64,000 bases of DNA from Cryptomeria japonica (taxonomy: Eukaryota > Streptophyta > Pinopsida > Cupressales > Cupressaceae), in the NCBI RefSeq assembly GCF_030272615.1, contig NC_081411.1, positions 42,709,140 through 42,773,139 of the forward strand, given 5' to 3'. This document shows positions 11,849 through 21,575 of the stretch, in pieces. The notes beneath the pieces are model-generated. The model was given only the letters and a program-made list of their open reading frames with translations, was not told the origin of the DNA and did no database searches. Position 1 is the first letter of the stretch. Every line of letters begins with the position of its first letter. The position numbers and the translations under genes are program-made.

Positions 11849-13293
11849 TGTTGGATATCATTGGCATATAATGAACCGGTATGTTGATATTATGATAATA
11901 TATGTTGTCATTGATGTCAATAAGTGTAAGGGAACCGATATGTAGATTGGAAGAAGTTAGTGAACTGGTATGAAGAGGTATGAAGAGATTCAGTGAATCG
12001 GTGTCGAGGTTTCACTAAGTGATTACCGGTTGGTAGTGTCAACTCTATGGTTATCGGTTTGGTGATCCAGCTTGTGTGATGAACCGATGATACTCTGTGA
12101 TGAGTTAGCTCAGAGATGTGATCGAGGTGCCACATCAACTTTGTGTGCGTGAAGGATTGAGGCATAAGAAGATTGACCGCGTTTGAAGTATACCTCGGGA
12201 ATGATCATTCTTCTTAGTGGTATGAGAAGAAAGCGTGATGGGTTACTAATTCCCATGAGCAGTGATGAATGAATGATGCAGATTGTCTTGTGATTTGTTT
12301 GAAATTGTAATGCTCTATGCAATATGTTTGGACGGTCAGGATTAGACCGCTTGTGTTGTAAACCTAAGATATTTATGCTTTAGGGTTTATGTTACCGACC
12401 TATCTGTTGTCTATAAGGTCGATGATGTTTGTTATTGTAAAGTTGTTGGCAAATGTTGTGTGTATGTATTCGAGTGAAGAGATACTTGATTTTTGCCAGA
12501 CCAGTAAGAGGGAAATTGCAAAGTGTGATTGCAGAGTAGAGGATATGAAAAAAATCTACCTTGGCATGTAGTGTTGTTATTAGATCGTAGTTTTTCCTAT
12601 TGTCTTCTAATCATTTTAACAAATGGAAAATCCCTTTACCGGGTAGCTTTAACAGGCTTATTGTAAAACCTCTAACCAGGTGACTCAAGATTATTGAGTT
12701 CTTTAAATCCTCTAGCGAGGTAACCTTTAATAGGGTTTCAACCTTTAACAGGGTATATAGCCTTCTCTTAACCATGCGATCTCTAACAGGATCGGTTCCT
12801 AACAGAACCTTATTGTAAAGTCTTTAACTAGATTAGGCTCCTAACAGGGCGAGCTTCAAAAGAGTTCAAAAACAAGTTTGTGGGTATTCATCCCCACCAT
12901 GGTTTTTCCCATTTGGGTTTCCACATGAAAAATCTGTGTGTTATGCATTTTTCATGTGATGTTTATGAAGTATTTGGTTGAAGGATTATGCATGCAGAGT
13001 TAATAGGTTATGGTATTTCTAGCATACCACATGCATATGTTTATGGGAGAAGTTGATGTTGCATATTGATTGTATTTGAAGTATTCAGACTTATCATTTT
13101 ATGGTGTCTAGTGTCTCACTGTGTTTAACTGGTATTGCCATGGTTAAGTTCAGTAATGGTGATAACCAGTTGGTTTTGCTTTAGCTAGATACATTGTTGA
13201 GAAAGTGGTTGAAGAGAGTTTTTATCTGTACTGATTCACCCCCCCCCCCTCTCAGTACCTATTGGGGTATCTTTTGTTTATCATTATTCATCA
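11849..13293 (+). mobile_element. 5' LTR of element D
   Basis: Starts TGTTGGATATC and ends TTCATCA. Contains a run of AACAGG and CTAACCAGG words (about 12630-12860), the copia-typical CCATGGTTTTTCCC block near 12898 and a C-rich hairpin at 13228-13258. Matches 17745-19175 along its length. Confidence 0.92.
13228..13258 (+). promoter_or_regulatory. C-rich-loop hairpin near the end of U5
   Basis: GTACTGA and TCAGTAC form a perfect 7-bp stem around a TTCAC plus C-run loop, 35 bases before the LTR end. The same structure occurs in the 3' LTR of D and in elements C and F. Confidence 0.6.
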
Positions 13294-13295
13294 AT

Positions 13296-13307
13296 TGGTA
13301 TCAGAGT
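13296..13307 (+). other. Primer-binding site of element D
   Basis: TGGTATCAGAGT follows the LTR by two bases. It matches the complement of the plant initiator tRNA-Met 3' end (TGGTATCAGAGC) except for the last base, the usual copia primer. Confidence 0.9.
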
Positions 13308-13364
13308 GACTCTAGGTCCTCAATGATATAAGCTTAACCGCTTGAGGTAAAAGATCCTACTGTA

Positions 13365-14390
13365 ATGATGAAGAGGGAAGGTCCTAAGTTCAATAGAGAT
13401 AACTTTAAGATATGGAAGTATAGAATGAAGATTTACATCAAGAGTATGGGTGCTCAACACTAGAGCTATGTTGAGAATGCATTTGTGAGTCCCACTAGCA
13501 CTTTGACTAATGATCAGAAGAGAGAAATCGAGGAAAATGGGCAAGTCATGGAAGCCCTTATCAACAGCTTGTCAGACATTGAGTTTATTGATGTACAAGA
13601 CAAGGACACTCCTAAGGAGGTATGGGATGCACTGGAAAAAATATATGGTGGTGATGAGCATGTAAAGTAAGCTAAGGAAGAAAGCCTTAGAGGAAAATTT
13701 GAGGATATGGGGATGCTTAAAGGAGAGAGCATTCAACAATATGGTATTAGGATTAAGACTGTGGTTGGTGATATTAAAATCACTAGTGTAACTATTGATG
13801 ATGCCACTATTGTTTGTAAAGTTCTTAGATCATTGTTACCAGTCTATGCAATCAGAGTTGCTGCTATCCAGGAACTGGGGTCTATTGATAAGACCAAGGT
13901 ATCCTTAGATTCTATCATTGCAAAGTTAACTGCATATGAGTTGAATAGCTATGATGGTAGTATTCAGAAGACTGAGTTGGCCTTTAAAGCATCTACTGTA
14001 CCATCCAGAAAAGGAAAAGAAACTAGTACTAGTTATGAATCCAGACAATGCAAAGATATGGATGATGAAGAGATTCTAATGGAGTTCGAAGCTCTTCTTG
14101 CTAAAAGACTTCCAAAGGGAACCATAAAATATAGAGGTAAACATCCTTTCAAATATTTTTCCTACAATAAGATAGGACATATAGTTGTTAATTGTCCTAA
14201 CAATGACAATAAGGATAAACCAGAGAGGTTCAGAAAGTATAAAGGAGTAAATAGAAGAAATTGTCTAGTTGTTGTGGATGAAGGTGTCACTGATGAAGAA
14301 TCAAAAGATGAAGAAAATGAAGACATAGCGTTTGTAGTAGTAAAGAAAGAAGTGTTAGACAAGAAAGCTCTTGTCTCTTGCATTGACAAC
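13365..14390 (+). pseudogene. Broken copia gag of element D
   Basis: Starts MMKREGPKFNRDNFKIWKYR, the usual copia Gag opening, followed by the capsid core (DTPKEVWDALEKIYGG, GESIQQYGIRIKTVVGDI). A stop lies near 13461 and another near 13668. The zinc knuckle near 14155 reads YFSYNKIGHIVVNC, with both leading cysteines changed to tyrosine, so RNA binding would be lost. Each change is a single G-to-A step from TGT or TGC. An acidic segment precedes the protease in the same frame. Confidence 0.85.
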
Positions 14391-14770
14391 TCCGATGAGT
14401 GGATAATTGACAGTGGTTGTTCTCACCATATGATTGGCGACTGGAGAAAGTTTCTGTCCCTGGAAGAATATGATGGATGTGTTGTTAGATTTGGAAATGA
14501 TGCACCATGCTTGGTAAAAGGAAAAGGATCCATCTAACTGAATGGAAAAAGTAGTTCAGATGATGTCTAGTAGGTAGTAGGTCTTAAGCATAACTTGTTG
14601 AGTGTTGCTCAACTGAATGACACAGGATTAGTTATGGAATTCAAAGGTGGAATTTGCAGTATAATTGGGAAGAGTGGTGAAGTTATTGCGACTAGTAAGC
14701 AGACTAGAGGTAACTTATTTTAGTTGAATACTAAGATAAGTCAGTGTCTAATGGCTAAGTTTGATGATAG
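14391..14770 (+). pseudogene. Copia protease of element D
   Basis: Aspartic protease with WIIDSGCSHHM; the catalytic Asp codon is 14409-14411. It continues in the gag frame to a stop at 14535, then through further stops (KGKGSI, then VVGLKHNLLSVAQL). The core is recognisable but cannot be made whole. Confidence 0.8.
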
Positions 14771-15990
14771 TTGGATATAGCATAGGAGACTCTGTCATAT
14801 GAACTTTGACAACATTGTTAAAGCCGGTAAGATCAAGGCGGTAAGAGGATTTCCATTGCTAAACAAACATAAGAATTCTTTATGCAGAGAATGTCAACTT
14901 GAGAAGATGTCTTCCTTAACTTTTAAAGGTAAGTCTTTTTCAGTAGAAAATTTACTTGATCTTGTGCATACTGATTTCTGTGGTCCTATGAAAACTAGAA
15001 GTATTTAGGGAGATAGGTATTTTATGATTCTTACTGATGACTGCTCAAGAATTATGTGGGTCACATTCTTGAAAGACAAGTCTGAGGCATTTGGAAAGTT
15101 CAAAGCCTTCAGAGCATTAGTAGAGAAAGAAAGTGGTAAAAACATAAAATTCCTGAGAACTAATCAAGGAGGAGAATTCACTTCTGATGAATTCAATAAG
15201 TACTATGAAGATAACGATATCAAGAGACAGTTGTCTGCCCCAAGGAAACCACAACAAAATGGCATAGTAGAAAGAAATAACAGGACTGTAGCTGAAGTAG
15301 CTAGAACTATGCTGATCCAAGGAAAGGTTGCTCACAGTTTTTGGAGAGAAGCGGTAAGCACTGCAGTCTTACTATGAACCGACTACTCATCAAAAGAGGC
15401 AAAGATAAAACCCCTTAGGAGTATTGGACTGGGAAAAATCCCACTATAAGTTACTTTAAAGTGTTTGGTAGTAAGTGCTATATCAAGAGAGGCGAATATT
15501 TCAGAAAATTTGATGCAAAATGTGATGAAGAAATATTTCTGGGATATTCCACCAAGAGAAAAGCTCTCAAGTGCTACAACAATAGAACTCAGAAAATTGT
15601 TGAAAGTATCAATGTCAGGGTTGATGAATGCCTTGAGGAACCTAAGGAAACATGCAGTGAAGAAGTGGAAGATCAATTGGGTATAGCTTTCTGGGAACCG
15701 GTTAAGAAAGAAACTTGTAAATATCTTAGTGTTCCTGTACCAGTAGAAGCTGCAATAAGAGAAGAAGAAGAAGTTAGTGAAGAAGAAAAGCTAGCAGACC
15801 AGGCTAGAATCATTCCTAGATATGTGAAGTTGCATCATGATCCAAAGCAAATCATAGGAGATAAAGATGTAGGGATACTCACTAGAAGAAAAGTGAAAGA
15901 AAAATCTTGCATGATTTCTGAATTTAAACCCAAGACTTCAAGAGAAGCTCTTACAGATAAAGATTGGATTAAAGCAATGGAAGAGGAGAT
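14771..15990 (+). pseudogene. Copia integrase of element D
   Basis: The zinc-binding HHCC region spans HRRLCHMNF and CRECQLEK (about 14780-14910). The DDE core has HTDFCGPM (Asp 14973-14975), LRTNQGGEF where the second Asp is now Asn (15162-15164), and NGIVERNNRT (Glu 15270-15272). The second catalytic Asp is therefore lost. A frameshift near 15370 separates the core from the C-terminal GKNPTISYFKVFGSKCY and GYSTKRKALKCYN block. This enzyme would have joined element DNA to the chromosome. Confidence 0.85.
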
Positions 15991-17460
15991 AGATTAGATA
16001 GAAAAGAGTGCGACATGGTCTTTGGTGCCCAGATCAAAACATAAAAATGTCATAGGTACCAAATGGGTCTTCAAGAATAAGTTGAATGAAGAAGGCACAG
16101 TTGTCAGGAATAAGGCTAGGCTTGTATGTAAGGGATACACTCAGGAGGAGGGAGAAGATTATGGAGAAACCTTTGCTCCTATGGCTCGACTAGAAGGGGC
16201 TCGAATGGTACTTGCATTTATAGAATTTAAGGGATTTAAGGTCTATTAGATGGATGTGTAGTCTTCTTTTTTGAATGGAATCCTAGAAGAAGAAGTGTAT
16301 ATAGAGCAACCAGAAGGGTTTGCCTTAATAGAAGATAGTGACATGGTGTGTAGATTACACAAAACCCTGTATGGACTAAAATAGGCACTAGGGCGTGGTA
16401 TGAAAGACTACACTCTCATCTTGTCAAGATTGGATTTCAGAGAACAAGTAAAGATAGCAACATCTACTTGAAATCATAAGGTGATTAGATTCTGATTTGT
16501 GAAGTGTTTGTGGATGACATAATTTTTGGAGGAGATGATAAAATGAGTCATGCGTTTGCAGATGAAATGAAGAAAGAATTTGAGATGTCTTTGATAGGAG
16601 AAATAAAATTCTTCATTGGTTTAAAAATTCAACAAATGAAAGAGGGTATCTTTATTACACAGTCAAAGTATGTCAAAGAGGTATTGAAGACTTTTGGCAT
16701 GGAGGAAAGCAAACCGGTTGGTACACCGATGGTGACTAGCTGTAAACTAACCAAGGAAGATGATTCAACACTAGTGATCAAAAAAGAGTATCAGTCAATG
16801 ATCGGTAAACTGCACTATGTGGTGCACAACAGACCTGATATTGCTCATGCAGTGGGCATAGTAGCTCATTTTCAGAAATGTCCAAGAGGATCCCACTTAG
16901 TAGCTGTGAAGAGGATTCTTAGATATTTGAAAGGAACAATTGATTATGGATTGTGGTATCCATATAATGGTGACTATAATCTCAAAGTATATACCGATGC
17001 CGATTGGGCAGGTAATGTGGACAACCAGAAGAGCACAACCAGTGGAGCATTCTTTCTCGATGGAAGATTAGTATCATGGAAAACTAAGAAATAGAGATGT
17101 ACTTCTCAATCTACAGCTGAAGCAGAATATGTGGCAGCATTTATGAACTAGACTCAAGCAATTTGGATGAAGCATGTATTGGAAGTTTTCCAGGTACCTG
17201 TATCTAAACCGGTGAATATATTTTGTGATAACACAAGTGAAATAAACATTTCCAAGAATCTGGTATTGCATGCTAGAACTAAGTACATTGAGCTTAAATA
17301 TCATTTCTTGAGAGAGAAAGTTCAGAATAATGAGGTTGTATTACAACACGTTTCCAGTAAGGAGCAGCTAGCAGATATATTCACTAAGCCTTTACCGAAG
17401 ACTACATTTACCTATTTGAGAGGTGAATTAGGGGTTCCACCCCTTCATGAAGTCAACTAA
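15991..17460 (+). pseudogene. Copia RT and RNase H of element D
   Basis: The RT opens with [16 protein letters not shown] and [17 protein letters not shown] replaces glutamine in VY-MDV and in GLK-A, and a one-base shift near 16390 precedes the catalytic FVDD (16507-16518). The next open stretch (16504-17094) has YVKEVLKTFGMEESKPVGTP. The RNase H follows with YTDADWAG, the intact AEAEYVAAF and ending LADIFTKPLPKTT. Both activities copied element RNA in the particle. The domain set is complete but not translatable. Confidence 0.88.
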
Positions 17461-17744
17461 AAGATGTGTGCTTTGCATCAATCAAGTACTATAGCATCAA
17501 ATCTTTTAGGATTGATGTGTTGAAGGATGCTACTCCTTAGGGGGAGCAACATAGTAGATTTTGGAAGCTTATGCCTCTAGTTTGGCATTGTTGTCAAAGG
17601 GGGAGAATATATATGATAGATGAATGGGGAGAAGATACCTGATGTATGGAGGAGAAGACATCTGATAATGCAGATACATTGGTCTATGAGGTTTTCAGTT
17701 GCAATGCTACACTAAGTATTTCCATCAATGCCAAAGGGAGATAT
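17461..17744 (+). other. 3' untranslated part and polypurine tract of element D
   Basis: Non-coding sequence with GGGGGAG-type purine tracts near 17540 and 17600 and the plus-strand primer tract CCAAAGGGAGATAT directly before the 3' LTR. Confidence 0.75.
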
Positions 17745-19175
17745 TGTTGGATATCATTGGCATATGATGAACCAGTATGTTGATATAATGATAGCATATG
17801 TTGTCATTGATGTCAACAAGTGTAAGTGAACCGATATGTAGATTGGAAGAAGTTGGTGAGCCGGTATGAAGAGGCATGAAGAGATTCAGTGAACCAGTGT
17901 CGAGGTTTCACTAAGTGCGATTACCGGTTGGTAGTCTCAGCTCTATGGTTATCGGTTTGGTGATCCAGCTTGTGCGATGAACCGATGATACTCTGTGATG
18001 AGTTAGCTAAGAGATGTGATCGAGGTGCCACGTCAACTTTGTGCGCTTGAAGGATTGAGGCATAAGAAGATCAACCGCATTTGAAGTCTACCTCGGGAGT
18101 GATCATTCTTCTTTGAGGTACGAGAAGAGAGCGTGATGGGTTACTGATTCCCGTTAGCGGTGATGAATGAATGATGTAGATTGTCTTGTGATCTATTTAA
18201 AATTGTAATTCTCTATGCAATATGTTTGGACGGTCAGGATTGGACCACCTATGTTGTAAACCTAAGATGTTTAGGGTTTAGGGTTTATGTTACCAACCTA
18301 TCTGTTGTCTATAAGGTCGATAATGTTTGTTATTGTAAAACTATTGGAAAATGTTGTGTGTATGTATCTAAGTGAAGAGATATTTGATACTTCCCAGACT
18401 AGTAAGAGATAAACTGCAGAGTGTGATTGCAGAGTAGAGGATACGAAAAGGATCTGCCTTGGCATGTAGTGTTATTATCTGATCATAGTTTTTCATGTTG
18501 TCTTTTAATCATTTAAACATATGGAAAATCCCTTTACCGAGTAGCTTTAACATGCTTATTGTAAAACCTCTAACCAAGTGACTCAAGATCATTGAGTTAT
18601 TTAAATCCTCTAGTGAGGTAACCTTTAACAGGGTATAGAGCCATCCCTTAACCGGGTGATCTCTAATAGGATTGGTTCCTAACAGAACCTTATTGTAAAG
18701 TCTTTAACCAAACTAGGATCCTAATAGGGCGAGCTTCAAAAGAGTTCAAAAACAAGCTTGTGGGTATTCATCCCCACCGTGGTTTTTTCCATTTGGGTTT
18801 CCATGTGAAAAATTTGTGCTATGTGTTATGCATTTTTCATGTGATGTTTATGAAGTATTTGGTTGAAGGATTATGCATGCAAAGTTAATAGGTTATGGTA
18901 TTTCTAGCATACCATATGCATATGTTTATGGGAGAAGTTGATGTTGCATATTGATCGTATTTGAAGTATTCAGACTTATCAGTTTATGGTGTTTGGTGTC
19001 TTACTGTGTTTAACCAGTATTGCCATGGTTAAGTTCAGTAATGGTGATAACCAGTTGGTTTTGCTTTAGCTAGATAAGTTGTTGAGAAAGTGGTTGAAGA
19101 GATTTTGTTATTTGTACTGATTCACCCCCCCTCTTAGTACCATTTGGGGTATCTACTATTCATCATTATTCATCA
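17745..19175 (+). mobile_element. 3' LTR of element D
   Basis: Matches 11849-13293. The U5 hairpin is at 19114-19140, where the right arm has become TTAGTAC. Followed by TTCAC, the right target duplication. Confidence 0.92.
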
Positions 19176-19890
19176 TTCACCAACAAAAAAACCATGCTTG
19201 GTGGTAGTTTTTGCTTCTCAAAAATTAAGACACTATCTACTATCTCACTCCATCAATTTGATTGCTAAAATCGATCCATTGAAGTATTTTCTCAGCAAGG
19301 CAACATTAACATGAAGACTAGCAAAATGGGTCATGGTTCTAAGCGAGTTTGATATTGAGTATGCTGACAAAAAATCTATAAAGGGCAAGTCATTGCCGAC
19401 CAACTAGCAGAGGCACCGCTTCAAGATGATCATCCTTTATAGATTGAGTTTTGTGATGCTGATATCCTAACGATCACCACAAAAACATGGTAATTATACT
19501 TTGATGGTTCATATACACAGCATGGATTAGGAGCAGGCATTCTATTCATTACACCAGAAGGTCATACAATTCCAAAAGCATACAAATTAAGTTTTCCATA
19601 CACCAACAATACAACAGAATATGAAGCTTTGGTTACAGGTATCAAAATGGCTATAGAATGGAACATTACACAACTTCAAGTCTTTGGAGACTGTCAACTC
19701 ATCATCAATCAAATTAATGATGATTACCAAACAAAGGATGAAAATTTAATGCCTTATAAGAAGATGGTTGATGATGTCAAGAAATATTTTGTAGAAATAA
19801 CTTTTTAGCAGATTCCAAGGAATGACAACAAAGTAGCAGATGCCATGGCAACACTTGCTTCTCTCCTTTAGATAAAGGAAAATCAAGAGT
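19176..19890 (+). pseudogene. Element A: rest of RNase H and second RNase H
   Basis: Resumes the domain broken at 11848, with CLVVVFASQKLRHYL and AKIDPLKYFLSKATL. It then enters a second, archaeal-type RNase H with LYFDGSYTQHGLGAGI, EYEALVTGIKMAIEW and VFGDCQLIINQI. Two RNase H domains in a row are characteristic of the Tat/Ogre branch. Stops interrupt it near 19440, 19492 and 19808. Confidence 0.85.
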
Positions 19891-21238
19891 GCTAATAATT
19901 CCTGGTAGAAGAGTTGTTTTACCCTACACATAATTGTCCTGATTCCCAAACCGTCTATCACCTTGTTGGGAATGATTCCTCCCACTATGGACAAACTTAC
20001 ACATACCTAAAAGATAATATCCTCCCTCCTAACTTATCAAAGAACCAAAAGAGAGACTTTATTCACCAATCGTCCCATTATACTCTCGTCGTGGATACCC
20101 TTTTTAAACGAGGTCTAGACGATAATCTTTTAAGATGTCTCGAGTAAGAAGAATTTGAAAAGGCCTTAAATGAAGTCCATAATGATATTTGTGGCACTCA
20201 TTCAAGTGGTCTTACCCTTTCGAAAAAACTCATACGCTTGGGCTATTATTGGCCAACTATGGAATGAGATTATTTTCAGATAGCTAAAACATGCAAACAA
20301 TGTTAGATCCATGGAAATTTGATTCATGCACCAACATGAGAACTTCATGCTTTGGCAACATCTTGGCCTTTCTACCAATGGGGTATTGATCTAGTAGGAA
20401 AGATAAATCCTTCTTCACCCAATGGTCACAAATTCATCCTTGTAGCTACAAAATATTTCACAAATTAGATTGAGGTGGTACCTCTCATCAATATCACTAG
20501 AAAACAAATTGCTGCATTTATCTTGAACTACATCATATGTCGCTATGGCATACCCATGACCATTATCACTGATAATGGGCGACCGTTCAAGAATCAAGAT
20601 GTACAAGAGTTATGTGAAAAATTCAAGATCCAACATAGATTCTCCACACCCTACTATCCACAAGGGAATGGACAAGCAAAAGCATCAAATAAAACCATTC
20701 TGAAAATCCTCAAAAAAATAGTAAATGATGCTGTCAAAGATTGACATATTCAATTGAACCTTACTCTATGGGCTTACCGTACCAATATTTGCACACCACC
20801 GGGTGCCACACCTTTCTCTCTTGTTTATGGATCAGAAGCAATACTGCCAATTGAAGTAGAGATACCTTCTCTTTGAGTATCATTAAAAGGTCTTATCCCA
20901 GATGAAGAACAACGAGTATCTAGATTGCAAGAGTTAGAATTGATTCATGAACAAAGACAAAATTCCTTTGATAATTTATAGGTATATCAACAAAGAATAT
21001 GTAGTAGTTACAATCACAAGGTCAAACAGAGAGCATTTCAAGTTGGGGAACTAGTACTAAAAGAAAATCCATGCAACCAAGCAGATCGAGAAAAGAAAGG
21101 GAAGTTTGAACCAAACTGGTTAGGACCATTTGTGGTCACAATAGTATTTGGGTCAAGAGCATATCATCTATCAACACAAGATGGGGATTTGCTTGAGGAA
21201 CCCATCAATAGTATGCATCTGAAGAAGTTTTATGTCTG
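19891..21238 (+). pseudogene. Integrase of element A
   Basis: Gypsy integrase: HHCC part HNDICGTHSSG to CKQC (about 20178-20305, with a stop right after the last Cys). The DDE core has WGIDLVGK (Asp present), IITDNGRPF (Asp present), and QGNGQAKASN where Glu is expected but Lys is found. The C-terminal part (VYGSEAILPIE, KKGKFEPNWLGPF, HLKKFYV) ends at 21238. No chromodomain is seen. The lost Glu and several stops make it dead. B has lost a different catalytic residue. Confidence 0.85.
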
Positions 21239-21240
21239 AA

Positions 21241-21500
21241 AAAGAAGAAACATCCAAAAATAGTGAAAAAGCAGAACTATCCAAAAACATTGAAAAAACA
21301 AAAATTCAAAAATAGTGAAAAAGAAAAAAATCCAAAAACAATGAAAAAACCAGAAACATGCAAAAACAGTGAAAAACAGAAGCATCCAAAAACAGTGAAA
21401 AAATAAAAAAACCAAAAATAGTGAAAAAGCAAAAAATTCAAAAATAGTGAAAAAGCAAAGAAAACCAAAAAGAGTGAAAAAGGAGAAATTTCAAAAAAAA
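21241..21500 (+). repeat. A-rich minisatellite after the pol stop of element A
   Basis: About ten imperfect units built on CCAAAAACAGTGAAAAAG, spaced about 20 to 30 bases, start right after the integrase stop. A different short repeat sits at the same place in B (50171-50262). Phe-rich ORFs on the other strand here are artefacts of the repeat. Confidence 0.8.
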
Positions 21501-21575
21501 AAAAATGAAATATGAGAAAAAGTGGAACAAAAACAGATGGTGAAAGCCTGTTCCTGCATCTTTCCGCTTGCATTA

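Larger units (their letters stand above)
11849..19175 (+). mobile_element. Element D: complete but dead Ty1/copia retrotransposon
   Basis: Two LTRs of 1445 and 1431 bp with TG...CA ends flank a 4.45-kb interior in the Ty1/copia order gag, protease, integrase, RT, RNase H. The PBS is of the initiator tRNA-Met type and a purine tract precedes the 3' LTR. Flanking TTCAT (11844-11848) and TTCAC (19176-19180) form a 5-bp target duplication with one change. LTRs differ at roughly 8% of the first 400 bases by eye. The interior has frameshifts near 15370 and 16390 and many stops. Confidence 0.93.

Noticed and set aside
13296-13310. tRNA gene at TGGTATCAGAG
   Set aside because: Only the primer-binding complement of a tRNA 3' end is present. 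No cloverleaf surrounds this or the other PBS sites.
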